A model generated the notes under the pieces. The model saw only the letters and a program-made list of their open reading frames with translations, did not search any database and was not told the origin of the DNA. Positions 12,453 through 23,904 of a stretch of DNA of 64,000 bases are shown piece by piece. Both the position numbers and the translations under genes were made by a program. Numbering within the stretch: position 1 is the first letter of the stretch; the number at the start of each line of letters is the position of its first letter. Source of the DNA: Laburnicola sp. R22_1. Its lineage: Eukaryota; Ascomycota; Dothideomycetes; Pleosporales; Didymosphaeriaceae. Location of the stretch: the NCBI GenBank assembly GCA_014281115.1, contig JACONQ010000008.1, positions 1,860,001-1,924,000 of the forward strand, given 5' to 3'.

Positions 12453-13937
12453 TCAGTTGTCTGCGCTGTCGTCGTCTTCATCCTCGTGCGCCGTAGCCCA
12501 AGGACTCCGTCGCCGCAATGCTTCTCCGTAGTTCGCCAGGACAAAAGGGATGGGGACCATCACCAAAGATATCGCCGCTAGAATAAGGCAGGCGTTCTTA
12601 GTTCCCATATTGACCAAAAGCTTCCTGCCAAGCAACGGAAAAGAAGCCCCAGCTATGTTGCGTACTAAGCCGATACCCGCCAATGCAGAAGCGGAGTACG
12701 TCTTATAAGCGTCTTCCGTGTATGTGAGCGTCATCAAGATGAGTGTGTAGAACGACCATCCCCAGAGAGCGGAAGCCAAGATGGAGAGCAATGGAGTAAT
12801 AGCAGGATCGGCTGTAAAAGCGAATATGAGGAGTGAGACGGGGAGTACAACAGCAGCCGATTTCGCTAGCCAAACGCGAGCCTCGGGCACATCGTGGTGG
12901 CCAGCGAGAGCTACCTGACGTTGATAATGTCGTTCTTGGTAGATGTTGGTGACTAGGCCCACTGTGATGCCGCATACAATTCCTAGGAATGAAAGACCGA
13001 TGTCGATCATACCAAATCCAAACCCGCCAGGGCCGAAGATGATGTGGAAGGCGCCATTGAACAAAAAGGACATACCATAGAGGTATCCATTGTACAGTGC
13101 CCCGAACTGTACTATAGCTTCTGAGGCGAGGAAGCGGAATGGCCGTATGAGTACTGTGCCGAAAAGTTGCTTCGGACTGCGCTGCTTCAACTCGTCCGGC
13201 ACGTCAACGTTCTCGTTACCGGTTGCCCTGCGGGCCACCCTTGCTCTTCGTGCCAGCAAGACGCTGTGCCTAGTCTCACCAAGCGCGTATAGCGCCACAG
13301 CGAGGATAGCCCAGAAGGAGAAGCAGATGAAGAACATGATGCGGAACACGCTGTGCCATGACCTGCCATTTGCTATAAACGAGAAAAGCACGAAACCAGT
13401 CGGTGATCCGCCCGTCGCAGCCCAAAGAAACCAGCTCATAGCAGGGCCGGTATCATGGTTATGAAACAAGTCCGCTATGGTCCCGCCAAAGTTGCTGATT
13501 GTCACCGATGAGAAGTAGCCAGAAAAGAGACGCAGCACCAGGAAGCCACCCAGACTTTCCACGAACGTAGTGCCTAATAGCAGCAGCAAGAAGATGCCGT
13601 ACGAGATAAGATACACCGGCCGCCTTCCGTAGTATTCGGAAAGAGGTGCGAGGCTCATGGGTCCGAACGCGAGCCCCAGGACGTACATGCTTAGGCCAAG
13701 CGTTGCGACCTGGTGTGACACATGCATGTCTTTGGCAAAGTCTGACGCCGCGGGCGAAAAGCCGGAGGCCCCCCAGCTGACGCTGAGATCTATGGGGATG
13801 ATGGCAGCTACCATGAGCCATTTGCGTGACCATGACCAGTTCCGCGGATCGTCTTTGTCGTTGGGGCCAAAGGCGATGGCAACCTCGTCGTTTCGGTCTG
13901 GCAGAAGAAGCTGGTCATGTTCCTCTGCATCGCGCAT
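12453..13937 (-). CDS. MFS transporter, DHA1-type (drug:H+ antiporter-like)
   Basis: Major facilitator transporter of the plasma membrane, expected to move a small molecule by proton exchange; the substrate is not predictable. The 494 aa start at 13,937 (M-R-D-A-E-E-H) was chosen because the frame's earlier ATG at 13,988 only adds a 17-residue tail unlike the family. The N-terminal cytosolic segment ends with the fungal DHA1 hallmark D-P-R-N-W-S. About 12 hydrophobic segments follow. The loop after TM2 carries S-E-Y-Y-G-R-R-P (motif A type), and the central cytosolic loop holds L-G-E-T-R and a basic A-R-R-A-R-V-A-R-R stretch. The tail is acidic (E-D-E-D-D-D-S). It is a single exon of ordinary composition and complete. 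The neighbouring secreted protein is convergent. No co-regulated biosynthetic genes are visible, so a toxin-export role cannot be claimed. Confidence 0.92.
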   Translation of the reverse strand: MRDAEEHDQLLLPDRNDEVAIAFGPNDKDDPRNWSWSRKWLMVAAIIPIDLSVSWGASGFSPAASDFAKDMHVSHQVATLGLSMYVLGLAFGPMSLAPLSEYYGRRPVYLISYGIFLLLLLGTTFVESLGGFLVLRLFSGYFSSVTISNFGGTIADLFHNHDTGPAMSWFLWAATGGSPTGFVLFSFIANGRSWHSVFRIMFFICFSFWAILAVALYALGETRHSVLLARRARVARRATGNENVDVPDELKQRSPKQLFGTVLIRPFRFLASEAIVQFGALYNGYLYGMSFLFNGAFHIIFGPGGFGFGMIDIGLSFLGIVCGITVGLVTNIYQERHYQRQVALAGHHDVPEARVWLAKSAAVVLPVSLLIFAFTADPAITPLLSILASALWGWSFYTLILMTLTYTEDAYKTYSASALAGIGLVRNIAGASFPLLGRKLLVNMGTKNACLILAAISLVMVPIPFVLANYGEALRRRSPWATAHEDEDDDSADN

Positions 13938-15013
13938 GATGTGACTTATTACTCGGAGTGGACGATGTGTAAAAAGGTAAGTCTGCACGCAGCATACCGC
14001 AAGAAGGTTTGTCGACTGCGGGCGGTGGAGGGAGGAACAGCCAAAGGCGGGCGAGGTGGCGCGATACGCTTATCAGCCAGCACACGTCAACTGCTAGCGC
14101 AGAGCGTCACCAGACACCAGCCACGAGGGACATGGCATAGTGGCGTAAAAGTCTCAGTACAGATAGATTTGAACGACTCACACAGTTGCTAACCCCCATT
14201 ATTGCGAGAAGAGAATGTTTCTTTTTTTCACCACCCGCTATATATGCTTACTCAACGAATCTCTGTACCTCGTCGTCCCTTTCATCCCTCCGCTCTTGCT
14301 CTCCCCACCTACACATTTTTTTCACCACATCAATAAATAGTACACAGTTCCAGTTCATCAGCTTCCACCACACTCCAATGATGTGACCGACCGGAGCACC
14401 AGACAGACAGACAGGTACGCATGCCCAGGAGCCCAAAAAAAGAGAGGAATCCATGTGCATGTATCGAAAAACTTCCTTGTGGAGGAAGACAAAACCCCCC
14501 GAACCCCACCGCGCAGCCCATGCAAAAAGTGATTAGCGGGCGCCCAGTCTCTGAAAGACGTCGCCGTTGGAAGCGTCTACAATATGTACGATAAAAGCAC
14601 AAAACAAAGAACTCGAAGGAAAGACCTTGCGCTAAGGTCAGCTCGTGTACGTGCAAGATATCCTCCCTGAACCCAACTCTAATATTCGTCATTAAGTACC
14701 CGTCAGCGGCGCCCAAACAGCCCCTGGCAGTGATAGAGACTCGACCCAATAACCGACCGCCGCGCTGTAAGGAAGTCCGGTGCGTATTCGTAGTAGAAAA
14801 GAAGCGGGCAGAAGAGCCAACTCCGAAAGGATGATAGCCGTCAACAGCATGATAGGAACCCGAGCATGATATGTCGGTGGTAGCACCGCCAGCTTTCAAA
14901 CCAGCAGATGACTTTGTGAATGTATCGCCGAATCGAATCGAAAACAGTGGTGATGCAAACTCCCAACATACTCCAAGTCGACTCAGGCCGATGCGAGATG
15001 AAACATCTCTCGT
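13938..15013. other. Intergenic region between MFS and Mug72-like genes
   Basis: About 1.1 kb: promoter of the transporter and 3' flank of the reductase-like gene, both on the minus strand. A pyrimidine-rich stretch at 14,215-14,330 resembles a plus-strand promoter or leader, but no plus-strand coding frame follows it. Long frames on the minus strand here have no protein-like composition. Confidence 0.5.
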
Positions 15014-17616
15014 TTACCGCACACCGAGAGGAGGACGGGGTCCTAGGCTACTCTGACTGCTATGTGCAGAGTTTTCCGAATCTAGTTGTGTACTACCACT
15101 GCCCGCGCTAGCAGAAGCACTTCCAGTCAGACTGCGAACTTGAGTACGGGATTTCGGAGGAAACAGGCTCACCCCAACGTGTTGTTCGACTTGCTGCGGC
15201 GCCACTGCGTTGCCATGACCGGGAGGATGCCGTGGTACCGGCTGCCTCATGCCTGGCGGAGACGGACGACCGCTGGGTGGCATGCCATTGGGGGCATAGC
15301 CATTCGGAGGAGAGGGGCGCCCCATTGGCCTCGGGGCGGGACTGAGCGGATTACCGGGGGATTGGCTGGTTCGACGGCTCATCGGAGGGTAGGCGCCGTA
15401 ACTGCCACCTTGTTGGAGCTCGTCGAGCCGGGCTGTAGTCAGTGAGTTGGTTCGGGATGCGCTTTGCATCGCGCCTCTATCGACATCGCCGTACCGATTA
15501 GATGAGTACCCCATGAGCGGATTGTTCATGATTGAATCGTGCAGGCCGGGAACATCAGCCATCATCCGGGCACTGGTTCGATTCTTATTCTGACCAGCAC
15601 GATTAAACGGGTTTCTCATACGGCCGTTAGGAGGCGCCGCGCCCAATTCAGGGTTCTTGCGAATCTGGCTAGCACTGGGAATCTTTCGGTTTCGCTTCGA
15701 CGTTATACTCATCATGTCGAAATTATCAGGATCGATCATGGGGCCGGGACCGCGGGATGCCATGGGATCAAAGTAATCGTCCTCGTCGTCGTCTTCGTCA
15801 AATCCGCCCATGTGTGACGGAGGCGGAGGTGGCCCAGGTGGCGGACCACGACGCGGACCACGACGCATATTCAGCTCTTGCTCCCTCAATTGAAGCTCCT
15901 TCTGTCGGAGCATGAGCTCTCTCTCACGGAGAGCCAGATCATTAGATGAGGCAGCTCCGTTCTCGTACCCAGGGCCGGCCACGCCGGCGGCACCATCATC
16001 AACCATGTTGTCATAGAGCATCAAGTGACTGAATTCTTCCAAGTCATTGCCTTCGAAAGAGGGTCGTCGCTGGCCGTTCGGCATTCCATTCATTTGTCTA
16101 GGCGGATAGCCATTGACGGGCCCTGATGGAGGACCTCTGCGCATCATTGGCATTGCCCCATTCATCGACGGTGCTCGACTCCCAGGACGTGATCCCCCCT
16201 TCATCATGCCATTACCGTTCATCATCGGCGGAGGGCCCCCTCGTGGTAAGGGTGCCGAGGCGAGCCTAGGGGGAGGAGGCATGCGCTGATCGCCATTTGT
16301 AGGAGGAGAAGAAGTGGGAGCTGCAGCGGGTCTGCTACGGTTCACAATGTTAATGTGATGGAGGGTGGCGTACAGAGTCTCGATGCGAGGAATGGGAACA
16401 TTGACGTCTTGCGCAAGCTTCAAGGGCGAGCCTAGGTAAGTCTCAATCTCCATAGGTCGCTTGGCCTCGAAGTCTAGCCACATGGTGCTATTAGTGGTTG
16501 TTTGCGTCATCTGGTCCATTGTGGTTTCTCGATAGCCTGGAGGGAATGTGCAGCCCTGTGCTTTGGCAAGCGCAAGTAATTCGTCTATAATGCCGGTGAC
16601 AAGCGGGCGCACGCCGACCTTTTCCAGCAGCTCCGAGTGATTCGGGGTCTCGAACAGTACACTGGTAGGGTGGAAGGCGATGGCACTGTGAAGCGTAGTT
16701 AGCGAAGTGTCAAGGAGTCAAAAGGGGTCCGGTGTGCAACATACCCTATCATGCGCTCATATTGCTGCTGGCGAATATTCGATGACACCTTGCAGTCAAC
16801 TTGACCCGAACTGAGCGTCATGGCAAGCGCTTCGGCCATGTCTGCCTGAATCTGCGGCGGAATGGACGGGTTCGAGTTGGCGGCGCCGACCCAGATGCCG
16901 GTCGCGCCCTTGTGCTCGAACTCACTCGCGCCGATTTGCGATATCTCCGCTCCCGATACGAGGGACAGTACTACGTTGGTCGGAAACCGCTGCTCCAGAT
17001 AGGACTCGACTCCGAGACTGTGTGTTGTGTTCATGAGGATGCATGTATGCTGCGGCGACACGACAGATTCGATGATGTTTGCGATATCATATACATCGGG
17101 GAGGGCTTTGACGCAGAGAAGGACGTAATCGAATGGCTGTTTAGAAGAATGTGCGGCATCTTCGGGTGTTCGCACAACTGCGACCTGTTAGCGTCGTCCT
17201 CGATGTGCTGACGGCGGCTCGAGCCTACCTGAATATGGCTTGAAGCGCTCGTTGCCGTACAGTGCAGATCTGATGCCAATCGTTAGCAGTGTATTTTGGC
17301 AACGGTGTTGGGCTGCTTACTTGAAAGAGATGCCGTACTGGGCAACGCTCTCGAAGCCCGACTTCCACACAAGGGTAACATCGCAAGCATTCGTCGCCTG
17401 CAAGCGCCATGAGAGGAACGCAGAGACGGCATTGCCGCCAACTGTGACGTGTTAGCAGTAATCGCAGATTTGGTGCTGAGTATATGGTGAAGGCGTAGGG
17501 AGAGAGAAGCGTCACAAGCCGGACGGGTGCATGAGGGCAGATGGCGCCAATGCACGTGTAGGAATAGGATCTGACGCACCTGACAGAATTCGCAGGCGCG
17601 GGACCGCGGGAGCCAT
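15014..17616 (-). CDS. Ketopantoate reductase-like protein with disordered C-terminal extension (Mug72-like)
   Basis: Five exons: 17,580-17,616; 17,321-17,441; 17,229-17,269; 16,745-17,177; 15,014-16,685. All junctions are in phase, giving 767 aa. Residues 9-21 (R-I-L-S-V-G-G-N-A-V-S-A-F) are a Rossmann nucleotide-binding turn. The L-L-C-V-K-A block and the helical C-terminal domain (about residues 210-310, with Y-L-G-S-P-L-K-L-A-Q and P-I-P-R-I-E-T-L-Y) match the ApbA/PanE 2-dehydropantoate 2-reductase family, which reduces ketopantoate with NADPH in pantothenate/CoA synthesis. After about residue 320 comes a ~440-residue low-complexity tail rich in Pro, Met, Gly and Asn, with a charged R-E-R-E-L-M-L-R-Q-K-E-L coiled-coil-like helix and an acidic D-E-D-D-D-E-D-D-Y-F patch. 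S. pombe mug72 and its fungal relatives have this reductase core; enzymatic activity of the extended form is unproven. The glycine turn is G-G-N-A-V rather than G-x-G-x-x-G. Confidence 0.88.
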
Positions 17617-17826
17617 GGTGGGCGCTGTTCAGTATCGCGTCGGCGAGTGGAGGGTGTGCGGCGAGGACGAGACCACGGTTGGCGGTGCCGCAGTGCAGCG
17701 AGCGCGGAGGCTCGGCGACGAGACGGCGTATTACGGATTAAGATAGCAGCGGGAACGAGCGTGTAGTGGCGGCGGGCGGGCAGAGCTCACTGGAGCGTCA
17801 TGTGCAGTCGGTAAAGAGGGAACCGG

Positions 17827-17877
17827 GCGAGAGGGGCGAGAGGGGCGAGAGGGGCGTGGACGTGGACGTGGACGTGG
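17827..17877. repeat. Short tandem arrays upstream of the reductase-like gene
   Basis: Three copies of a 9 bp GAGAGGGGC unit directly followed by three copies of GTGGAC. They lie about 210-260 bp upstream of the reductase-like start; on its strand this is a pyrimidine-rich tract of the sort common in fungal promoters. Confidence 0.8.
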
Positions 17878-20800
17878 GATGGACGGGAAACGCCAGAGTT
17901 GTGTTTCGGTCCAGGAAACGGCTGCGGTGGGACAGACGGCGACTACGACTGCGAGGCGCGGCGGCTCTGGGGCAGGCAGGCACAGCCGGCACAAACAGGT
18001 AGCGAGCGGAATGGGCAGCCAGCAACTGTCCGGGCAGTGCAGAGCGCGGGTATTAGAGATGAGCGAGCGAGAGGAGACACGGCGAGCGGCGACGGGGGGG
18101 AAGAGCATGCGGAGGGCGGCGGAGGAGGGCAGCGCGAGCGAGCGTCGCTGCGCTATCTTTATTCATTCTAAAGCTTGCTCGACCCTGCCGGGCGCACGCT
18201 AGCCTGGCCGGTTCTGCCTTGATCGTCGCAGGAATCTATCCCGTTGGGGCGCGCCACCGCCGCCGTCCAACGGCCGCTGCGTCATCTGCTTGTGCACCGC
18301 ACGTATTCATTCACTGCTGTACATGCTCGCCATGCATCCATGTGCAGAGCCAGACGGGTGCGCCCTGCTGCGTGCTGCTCGCTGCGCCCTCGCTGCCACC
18401 CCGTCTCCGATGAGGCTCGCTCGGGGTGCGTCTGGACGGGACGACCACGACCAGAAGCTGCGTGGCACGTAGATCCTGCCTACATACCGCGTCTGCACTG
18501 GAGTCTTGCAGCGCCAATAGTCCAGGTGCTGCCGTCGACGTGGGCCATGCCGCCATGGAAGCCATGCGTGGGCCCGCCAAGGCCGTGAATGCTGGCGGGA
18601 GGTTACCGCTCGACGCCAATTCATCATCGTTGGCGCCCCGTGCGCGCTGCAATGTCCGCTCCTGCACCGTTGCGCGCAGCCCTGACGGCCGATCTCTCGA
18701 TGCGCTTTCCACCCTCCCATCCCGAATGTTATTATGATTGTCCCACGGCGCAGCTTCGCATGCTCGGCCCAGCCTGGTCTCGCCGGCCTCTTGTCCCGAA
18801 CCCCTTTTACCAGCCTGCCCCGGGTCCGGAGCCGCCTGCCGTTCGAAGTAGACATGGCGGACAAGCACCGGAACAGCGCCGGGCGGAAGGCTCTGCTTTG
18901 CCAAACGTCGGGTCCGTTTCGTTTCTCAGACTGCAAGGTAGAAGGTAATAGAGCACGACAGTTAGTTCCCAGGACGCACCGCTCCCGCGCTCCGAGGAAA
19001 TCAATAGAGCCCAATGGCCCGCGCCACTGTCCGCGCTCGTGGTGATTGCCATTTCAGAGAAGGCGATGGAGGCGCTCAACTAACTGCATTTGCCATCTGT
19101 CCCAGCGAGGAAAGCTTGCCAAGCCACCCACGCTCCCATGTCAGAATCTTCAAAAACACAGGCGCACTACCATGCATCGCGCACACGGCCGTTTCAGCGT
19201 ATGCACGAACCCCTCTCGAGCCAAGGAGCACCGTCGCCTAACAATATGCAACTTCTCACACCCATGTCGAACTCCCAAACTTATCAGACAAGCATGGCAC
19301 CATGTGTTTGCTGGCAGTCGCTTACGCCCGGCTGCCACTCCTTCCGATTGGGAGGTGCTGCCTAGCTCTTTCACTGACACTTGACAGCGGCTCCGGGTCA
19401 AGAGCGCTCCTTGCTAATAAGCGCGCGTCGTCATCCCCCTTTGTACTGCTAATCGCGCCTTTTCCACAAAATGCACAGATATTCGTCGTATAAAGCAAGA
19501 CCGTTGCAGTCTGCATGTTGGCCACACCGACCCTCCGTTTACTTTCCGAATGTCCGTGTCACTGCCCAAGCAAGTTGAAGCCTCACCGAAGCGACGCTAC
19601 GTGATCGACGACGCGAAAGCAGTTTGGTGAGCTTGGACGCTCGGAGCATCCCAAGATCGCATTTCACATTTGCCATGCTTCAGCTTCCCCAATTCGCGCG
19701 CAATAGGTCTCGTGAATCGTAATAAGTACCTGGGTGCTCGAGCTCCGAGGGGGTGAATAGAATCTTGCCCAGGTGGCCGGTGAAACTTCCTTGCTTATAT
19801 AACTAAAGTACAGTCAGATCCTGCCGTTGTGGAAATTCTTCAAGGAATCCTTGCCGCCACAACCGCGTGGAGATGACAAACACACAGTTGCGATCCGTTT
19901 GCACGTGGTTCAAAACTCATATCGGCCGAACGTTGGGTACGAGCGGATACGTAGCCACGAGCGTGGGGTAGGCAAGACTTTGGGCCGCCTTATCACAGCA
20001 ACTCACCGCGAGGCCAGGTACAACATATTACCGCTCCAAAATACCTTGAAAAACTTGAGAGCAGACGTTCTTGCTCGACTTATCATGACACAGTATGCCG
20101 TTCCACTCATTCTCCACGATGCGACAACTCACCCTGTGCCGTGGGGCGCCTACCTTTAGGTACGAGATGTCGATATGCACCCAAAAGGGGCCTTCGTCCG
20201 TCCCCGAGGATCGTCAGGCATCGAAAGATAACCTCAATATTTAAAAAATAAACAACGAATCGGAAACCAGAAGGCCTGATATTTCTCGTTCGTTAACGCT
20301 CTCGACCCCAGCCCTATCCGGACCCAAGCGAGCGCCCTCCTTGTCAGTTGTCGCATTCCCTGCACACGCCTTGCCCGTTCCTAGCAGTCGCGTACTCTTC
20401 TCGGACACCCGACAGCCCGCTGACGGACGAGTCGTTCGGCACATGTCTGGCAGCCGAGTGCGCGAGCACACGACGCATGGTAAATCATCGCGTAGAACTA
20501 GGTAGCACACATCAACCTCCACTCCACCATCGCAAAACTAACAAACAAACAACGCCCCATCCCCTCTCAATACGGAACTCAATAACCATCTACTAACTTA
20601 GCACTTCCTCGCCACCGCCCGCCACAGTACTCACCTAACCATACATGCAACCAACACCTCATCTACTCGTCCATCCGGATAAAATCGCCCCTCGATCCAT
20701 TCATAACACCACGCCCATATGATGCCCGTGATATACCCCCTTAACACGCGCTCGTAAGCCCCCGCCAGCTCGCAGCGCCCAATCCCCAATCCCCATCCTC

Positions 20801-21012
20801 ACTCCTCCTCGCTGATCCGTATCTGCGTCTGGCTGGGCCAGACGCTCAGACTCACCGGATTGTCGCGCGCCCTGATGCGATGCGGCGATGCCTGCCTGAA
20901 TCTTGAACTGGATTGCCATCATCACTCCCCAATCTCGTACAGTACGCTGCGCTTGCATACCTACCTACCTATACCATGGGTGCTACCGAAGGCACGTACC
21001 GTTATGTACTAT

Positions 21013-21030
21013 GTACTACATATGTAGTAC
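21013..21030. promoter_or_regulatory. Perfect 18 bp palindrome
   Basis: GTACTACATATGTAGTAC is an exact palindrome set in a run of TATGTACTA-like words. It could be a binding site for a dimeric factor or a hairpin; no function is known. Confidence 0.35.
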
Positions 21031-21612
21031 GTACCCGCCCATCCACAATGTATGCATACATGGCACATGCAGCCATCTGAGATGCAGAAGCGAGATTTCC
21101 ATCTTGGCTCCCACCGACCCGTCATATCGATGCTTCGTTAATCCGTCAAGTCGGCACTTTTTGCGCACGCGAAGACAAGGGCTAAATCGGCGGCTTTTCA
21201 AGTTTCTACCATGGCTCGAATTTCGGACAAAAGCATCGGTGTCGAATAGCAAGGCTCTACCTGAGCCATATCACGGGTTTCACATCTATAATGGACAGGG
21301 CACGAGCAGTATTTCAAGGCAGACGATGTTGCATCGCTTGGAGAAAAGGGACCTTCAAAAGGAAGGCCAAAAGGCAACGCCCTAATTGGATGAGTGGTCT
21401 GTGTACATGTGAGGTTTTCTCCGCGAGAGCGGTGAGAACGATCTTAACCAGTCCAATCCACTCTTTTTCGACTACCATAAACGAGCCGCTCGAAGCTGAT
21501 ACCTCCGACGCCGAGCTGAATTCTCAGCAAAGATCTGTCAGATTCATGTTCAATGAAACCCAATAACAAAACACCGATCAAATTGTAGAGAAGACGTCGA
21601 GAGGACAGCTGC

Positions 21613-23498
21613 TTAGTTGTCCATGTACGTTGAAGAATCAACACCCTCGGCGGGGAACTCACTATGTGCGTATTAGCATCGTCACAGAAGGATGAGCAGC
21701 ATCCAGACTTACGGAAGTTCAACTTCGAAACGCTCCTCGATCGACTTGAGCACAGCCTCGTCGTCCTGGTTACTAACGAAGGAAATACTCAGACCCTTGG
21801 TTCCGAAACGACCGGCACGACCGACACGATGGAGGTACGAATCAGCCTTATCAGGCATGTCGTAGTTGATGGCGACGTTGATGCGCTCAACATCAATACC
21901 ACGCCCGAAGATATCAGTTGAAACGCAGATGCGCGTCTGGAAATCCTTGAATTCCTTGTAGCGCTTGATACTGGTCGTTCGTTAGTAGAGCCACACGACA
22001 ACAAGCCCACAAAACATACCGCTCTTCTTGACCAATTCCGGAATGCACCGCCGTGCTAGGGAAGTTGCACTCCTGCAGGAGCTTGTCGAGCTCGGTGCAG
22101 CGCAGGGTAGACCGCACAAAGATGATGACCTGGTTGAATTCGAGGGTGTCCAACAGATCATTGAGCTTGCGGTTCTTCTCACGCTCGTCCAGCTTGATGT
22201 AGTACTGCTGAAGACCGTGCAATGTGAGCTTCTTCTCGTCGTCCACATAGATCTCAAGAGGGCCCTGCATGAACTTCTTGCAGGTCAAACGGATGTCCTT
22301 TGAGAGCGTGGCCGAGAACATCATGACTTGCTTGTGGGAGGGGGTAGCTCGGAAGATGGTCTGGACATCGTTGCGCATGTCTGCCGATGATATTAGGTGG
22401 CGCTGCAAATGGTTTGGAGGGATTACTGACCGTTCTGGTCCAACATCTTGTCACACTCATCGAGTACGAAGTGCTTCAGGTTGGCAAGTCGCAGCTTCTT
22501 GTCACGGACGAGGGCGTTGATACGGCCGGGAGTGCCTACGATGATGTGGGGGTGGGTCTCCTTGTTCGCGAGAATCTCAATGTCCCGCTGGATGGGGGTT
22601 CCGCCATAGAAGACGGAGACCCTCACATCGGGTAGGAACTTGGCAAACCGGTTGTACTCGTTCTTGATCTGGTATGCCAACTCGCGAGTGTGGCACATGA
22701 CCAGGATGGTTGCAACGCCATCCTCGGGCTTCTCATCCAGCTGCTGGAGGGTGGCCAACACGAAAACGGCGGTTTTTCCGAGACCGGACTTGGCCTGGCA
22801 GAGGACGTCGTTTCCTAGGATGGCCTGCGGAATCGTGATTTGTTGGACTATATGGAAGAATGACATGTCAGAACGGTATCTTAAAGTAGTCGCAACGTAG
22901 CGATAGAGAAGCGTCCGTCCATCACACAAGCGCAAGCCGCCCCAAAAGACGGCCAAAACCTTCTCTTGACTCTTGTCCTTCAGCGTAGTAGCGAGGCCCT
23001 TCTCCATATGATATGACCCATTCACGCGACCTCTTGCATCATCCAAGACGGGGCAATCAGGAACAACAGCGCTTGTGCCGGAAGAAGCCGACGCACCAGC
23101 TATGGGCTTCGTCGCTTTCTTTGCAAGGCTGAAGTACGACAAGGAGTCTGGGCCAATCCATCCGCCAAATTGCTTGCGCTCGTGATTGATATACCGTCGG
23201 AAAGAGTTTCGCTTCGTTGCGGAGATGGACGGACGCTTCAGCTGAGGGGAGAATGATTAGACTAACCCTCGGAAGGATGTTCGAAGCCACAGTCCGTAAT
23301 CGCTCTAACGAGCTCGTCCTTGAGAAGGAAGTCGGAGAAACCCGTCGAGTGGATGCCGACGTAGCTGCCCTTCTTGTCGCCGGCGGCGTCGCCCGCAGCA
23401 AGGCCGCCCTTGGTCGCGCCTACGGTGCCGTTGGCAGGCGTCTCGGTGGGCTGAATCTCCTCGTCGGAGTAGTCGATGAGATCCTCTTCATGAGACAT
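21613..23498 (-). CDS. SUB2: ATP-dependent RNA helicase SUB2 (UAP56/DDX39)
   Basis: Nuclear DEAD-box ATPase that acts in spliceosome assembly and, as a TREX subunit, in mRNA export. Five exons: 23,267-23,498; 22,431-22,847; 22,020-22,380; 21,713-21,970; 21,613-21,661. They join in phase to 438 aa, the usual family length. Visible motifs: acidic N-terminus with D-Y-S-D-E-E, Q-motif region F-E-H-P-S-E-V-Q-Q, Walker A A-K-S-G-L-G-K-T (96-103), H-T-R-E-L-A, T-P-G-R, DECD box (207-210, the variant typical of this subfamily), S-A-T (239-241), H-R-V-G-R-A-G-R (384-391) and the C-terminal Y-M-D-N. All catalytic residues are present. Intron 1 is 419 nt against about 50 for the other three, and its 3' part is an ATG-started frame continuous with exon 2 (see findings). 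It is divergent from the RNase P/MRP subunit gene. Confidence 0.97.
22848..23266 (-). other. Long first intron of SUB2
   Basis: 419 nt with donor GTTAGT and acceptor ATATAG; removing it restores the conserved E-V-Q-Q junction. If retained, the exon 1 frame stops at once (TAG inside the donor). A separate frame from ATG 23,142 runs without a stop into exon 2. Confidence 0.85.
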
Positions 23499-23904
23499 GA
23501 CGTGCTGGAGATGGAGATACGGTTATGTGGTGTGGAGGTGGGGTGGACAGTAGACTATGGGTTGCCTGAATGCGTCGTTAGATGATTTCCAACGAGGCGC
23601 ACTGCAGTAAAAGCAAAATCTAAGGTGAGAGAGTGTGCGCGAGGCACAGAAGAAGGTTGCTAGAAGTTGAGCCTCGAATGCGACTCGGAGTGGGTCGGGC
23701 GAGTATGGGGCGGAGGGTGGTAGAAGTAAGAGGGCGCAAGCGCGACGACGAAGGTGCGGAAAAGCTGGCCTGCGCTTTGCCAAGTCCCGCTAATCTACTT
23801 TAGGTCCGTGCTTTGCATGATCACGTGATTTAGCCCTGCCCGCGGGCCCGCAGGTGTTGTCTGATGAAGCGGCCGCGCTGCGAACGAAAACCAACACGGG
23901 CGAC
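23499..23904. promoter_or_regulatory. Divergent SUB2 / RPR2 intergenic promoter region
   Basis: 406 bp separating the two start codons. It holds TCACGTGATT near 23,820, a possible E-box-type (CACGTG) site. No TATA box is obvious, as is common for housekeeping genes. Shared regulation of the two RNA-processing genes is inference. Confidence 0.5.

Larger units (their letters stand above)
17617..21612. other. 4 kb normal-GC region without a recognisable gene
   Basis: Ordinary to high GC with several overlapping long frames on both strands at 17,800-19,050. None has family motifs, plausible amino-acid composition or splice-linked continuation; they look like chance frames in GC-rich DNA. It contains a C/T-rich (minus strand) tandem array at 17,827-17,877 in the upstream region of the reductase-like gene and a perfect palindrome at 21,013-21,030. 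A non-coding RNA or a lineage-specific gene cannot be excluded. Confidence 0.5.

Noticed and set aside
12308..12544. Minus-strand frame overlapping the 3' end of the transporter
   Set aside because: Shadow of the transporter's coding sequence in another frame, Arg/Thr-rich with no family similarity.
13090..13464. Plus-strand frame opposite the MFS gene
   Set aside because: Antisense shadow of the transmembrane coding region.
14330..14899. 189-codon minus-strand frame upstream of the transporter gene
   Set aside because: No recognisable domain and low-quality composition; it lies where the 3' flank of the reductase-like gene and the promoter of the transporter are expected.
18307..19079. Several long frames (up to ~235 codons) on both strands
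   Set aside because: They overlap each other in many frames, have no family motif, are Arg/Ala/Pro-rich as expected for chance frames in GC-rich DNA, and show no splice-linked continuation.
22423..23142. 240-codon frame as an independent helicase gene
   Set aside because: It reads through intron 1 and ends in intron 2 of SUB2. The spliced model gives the full conserved helicase. The open intron part is kept only as a finding.
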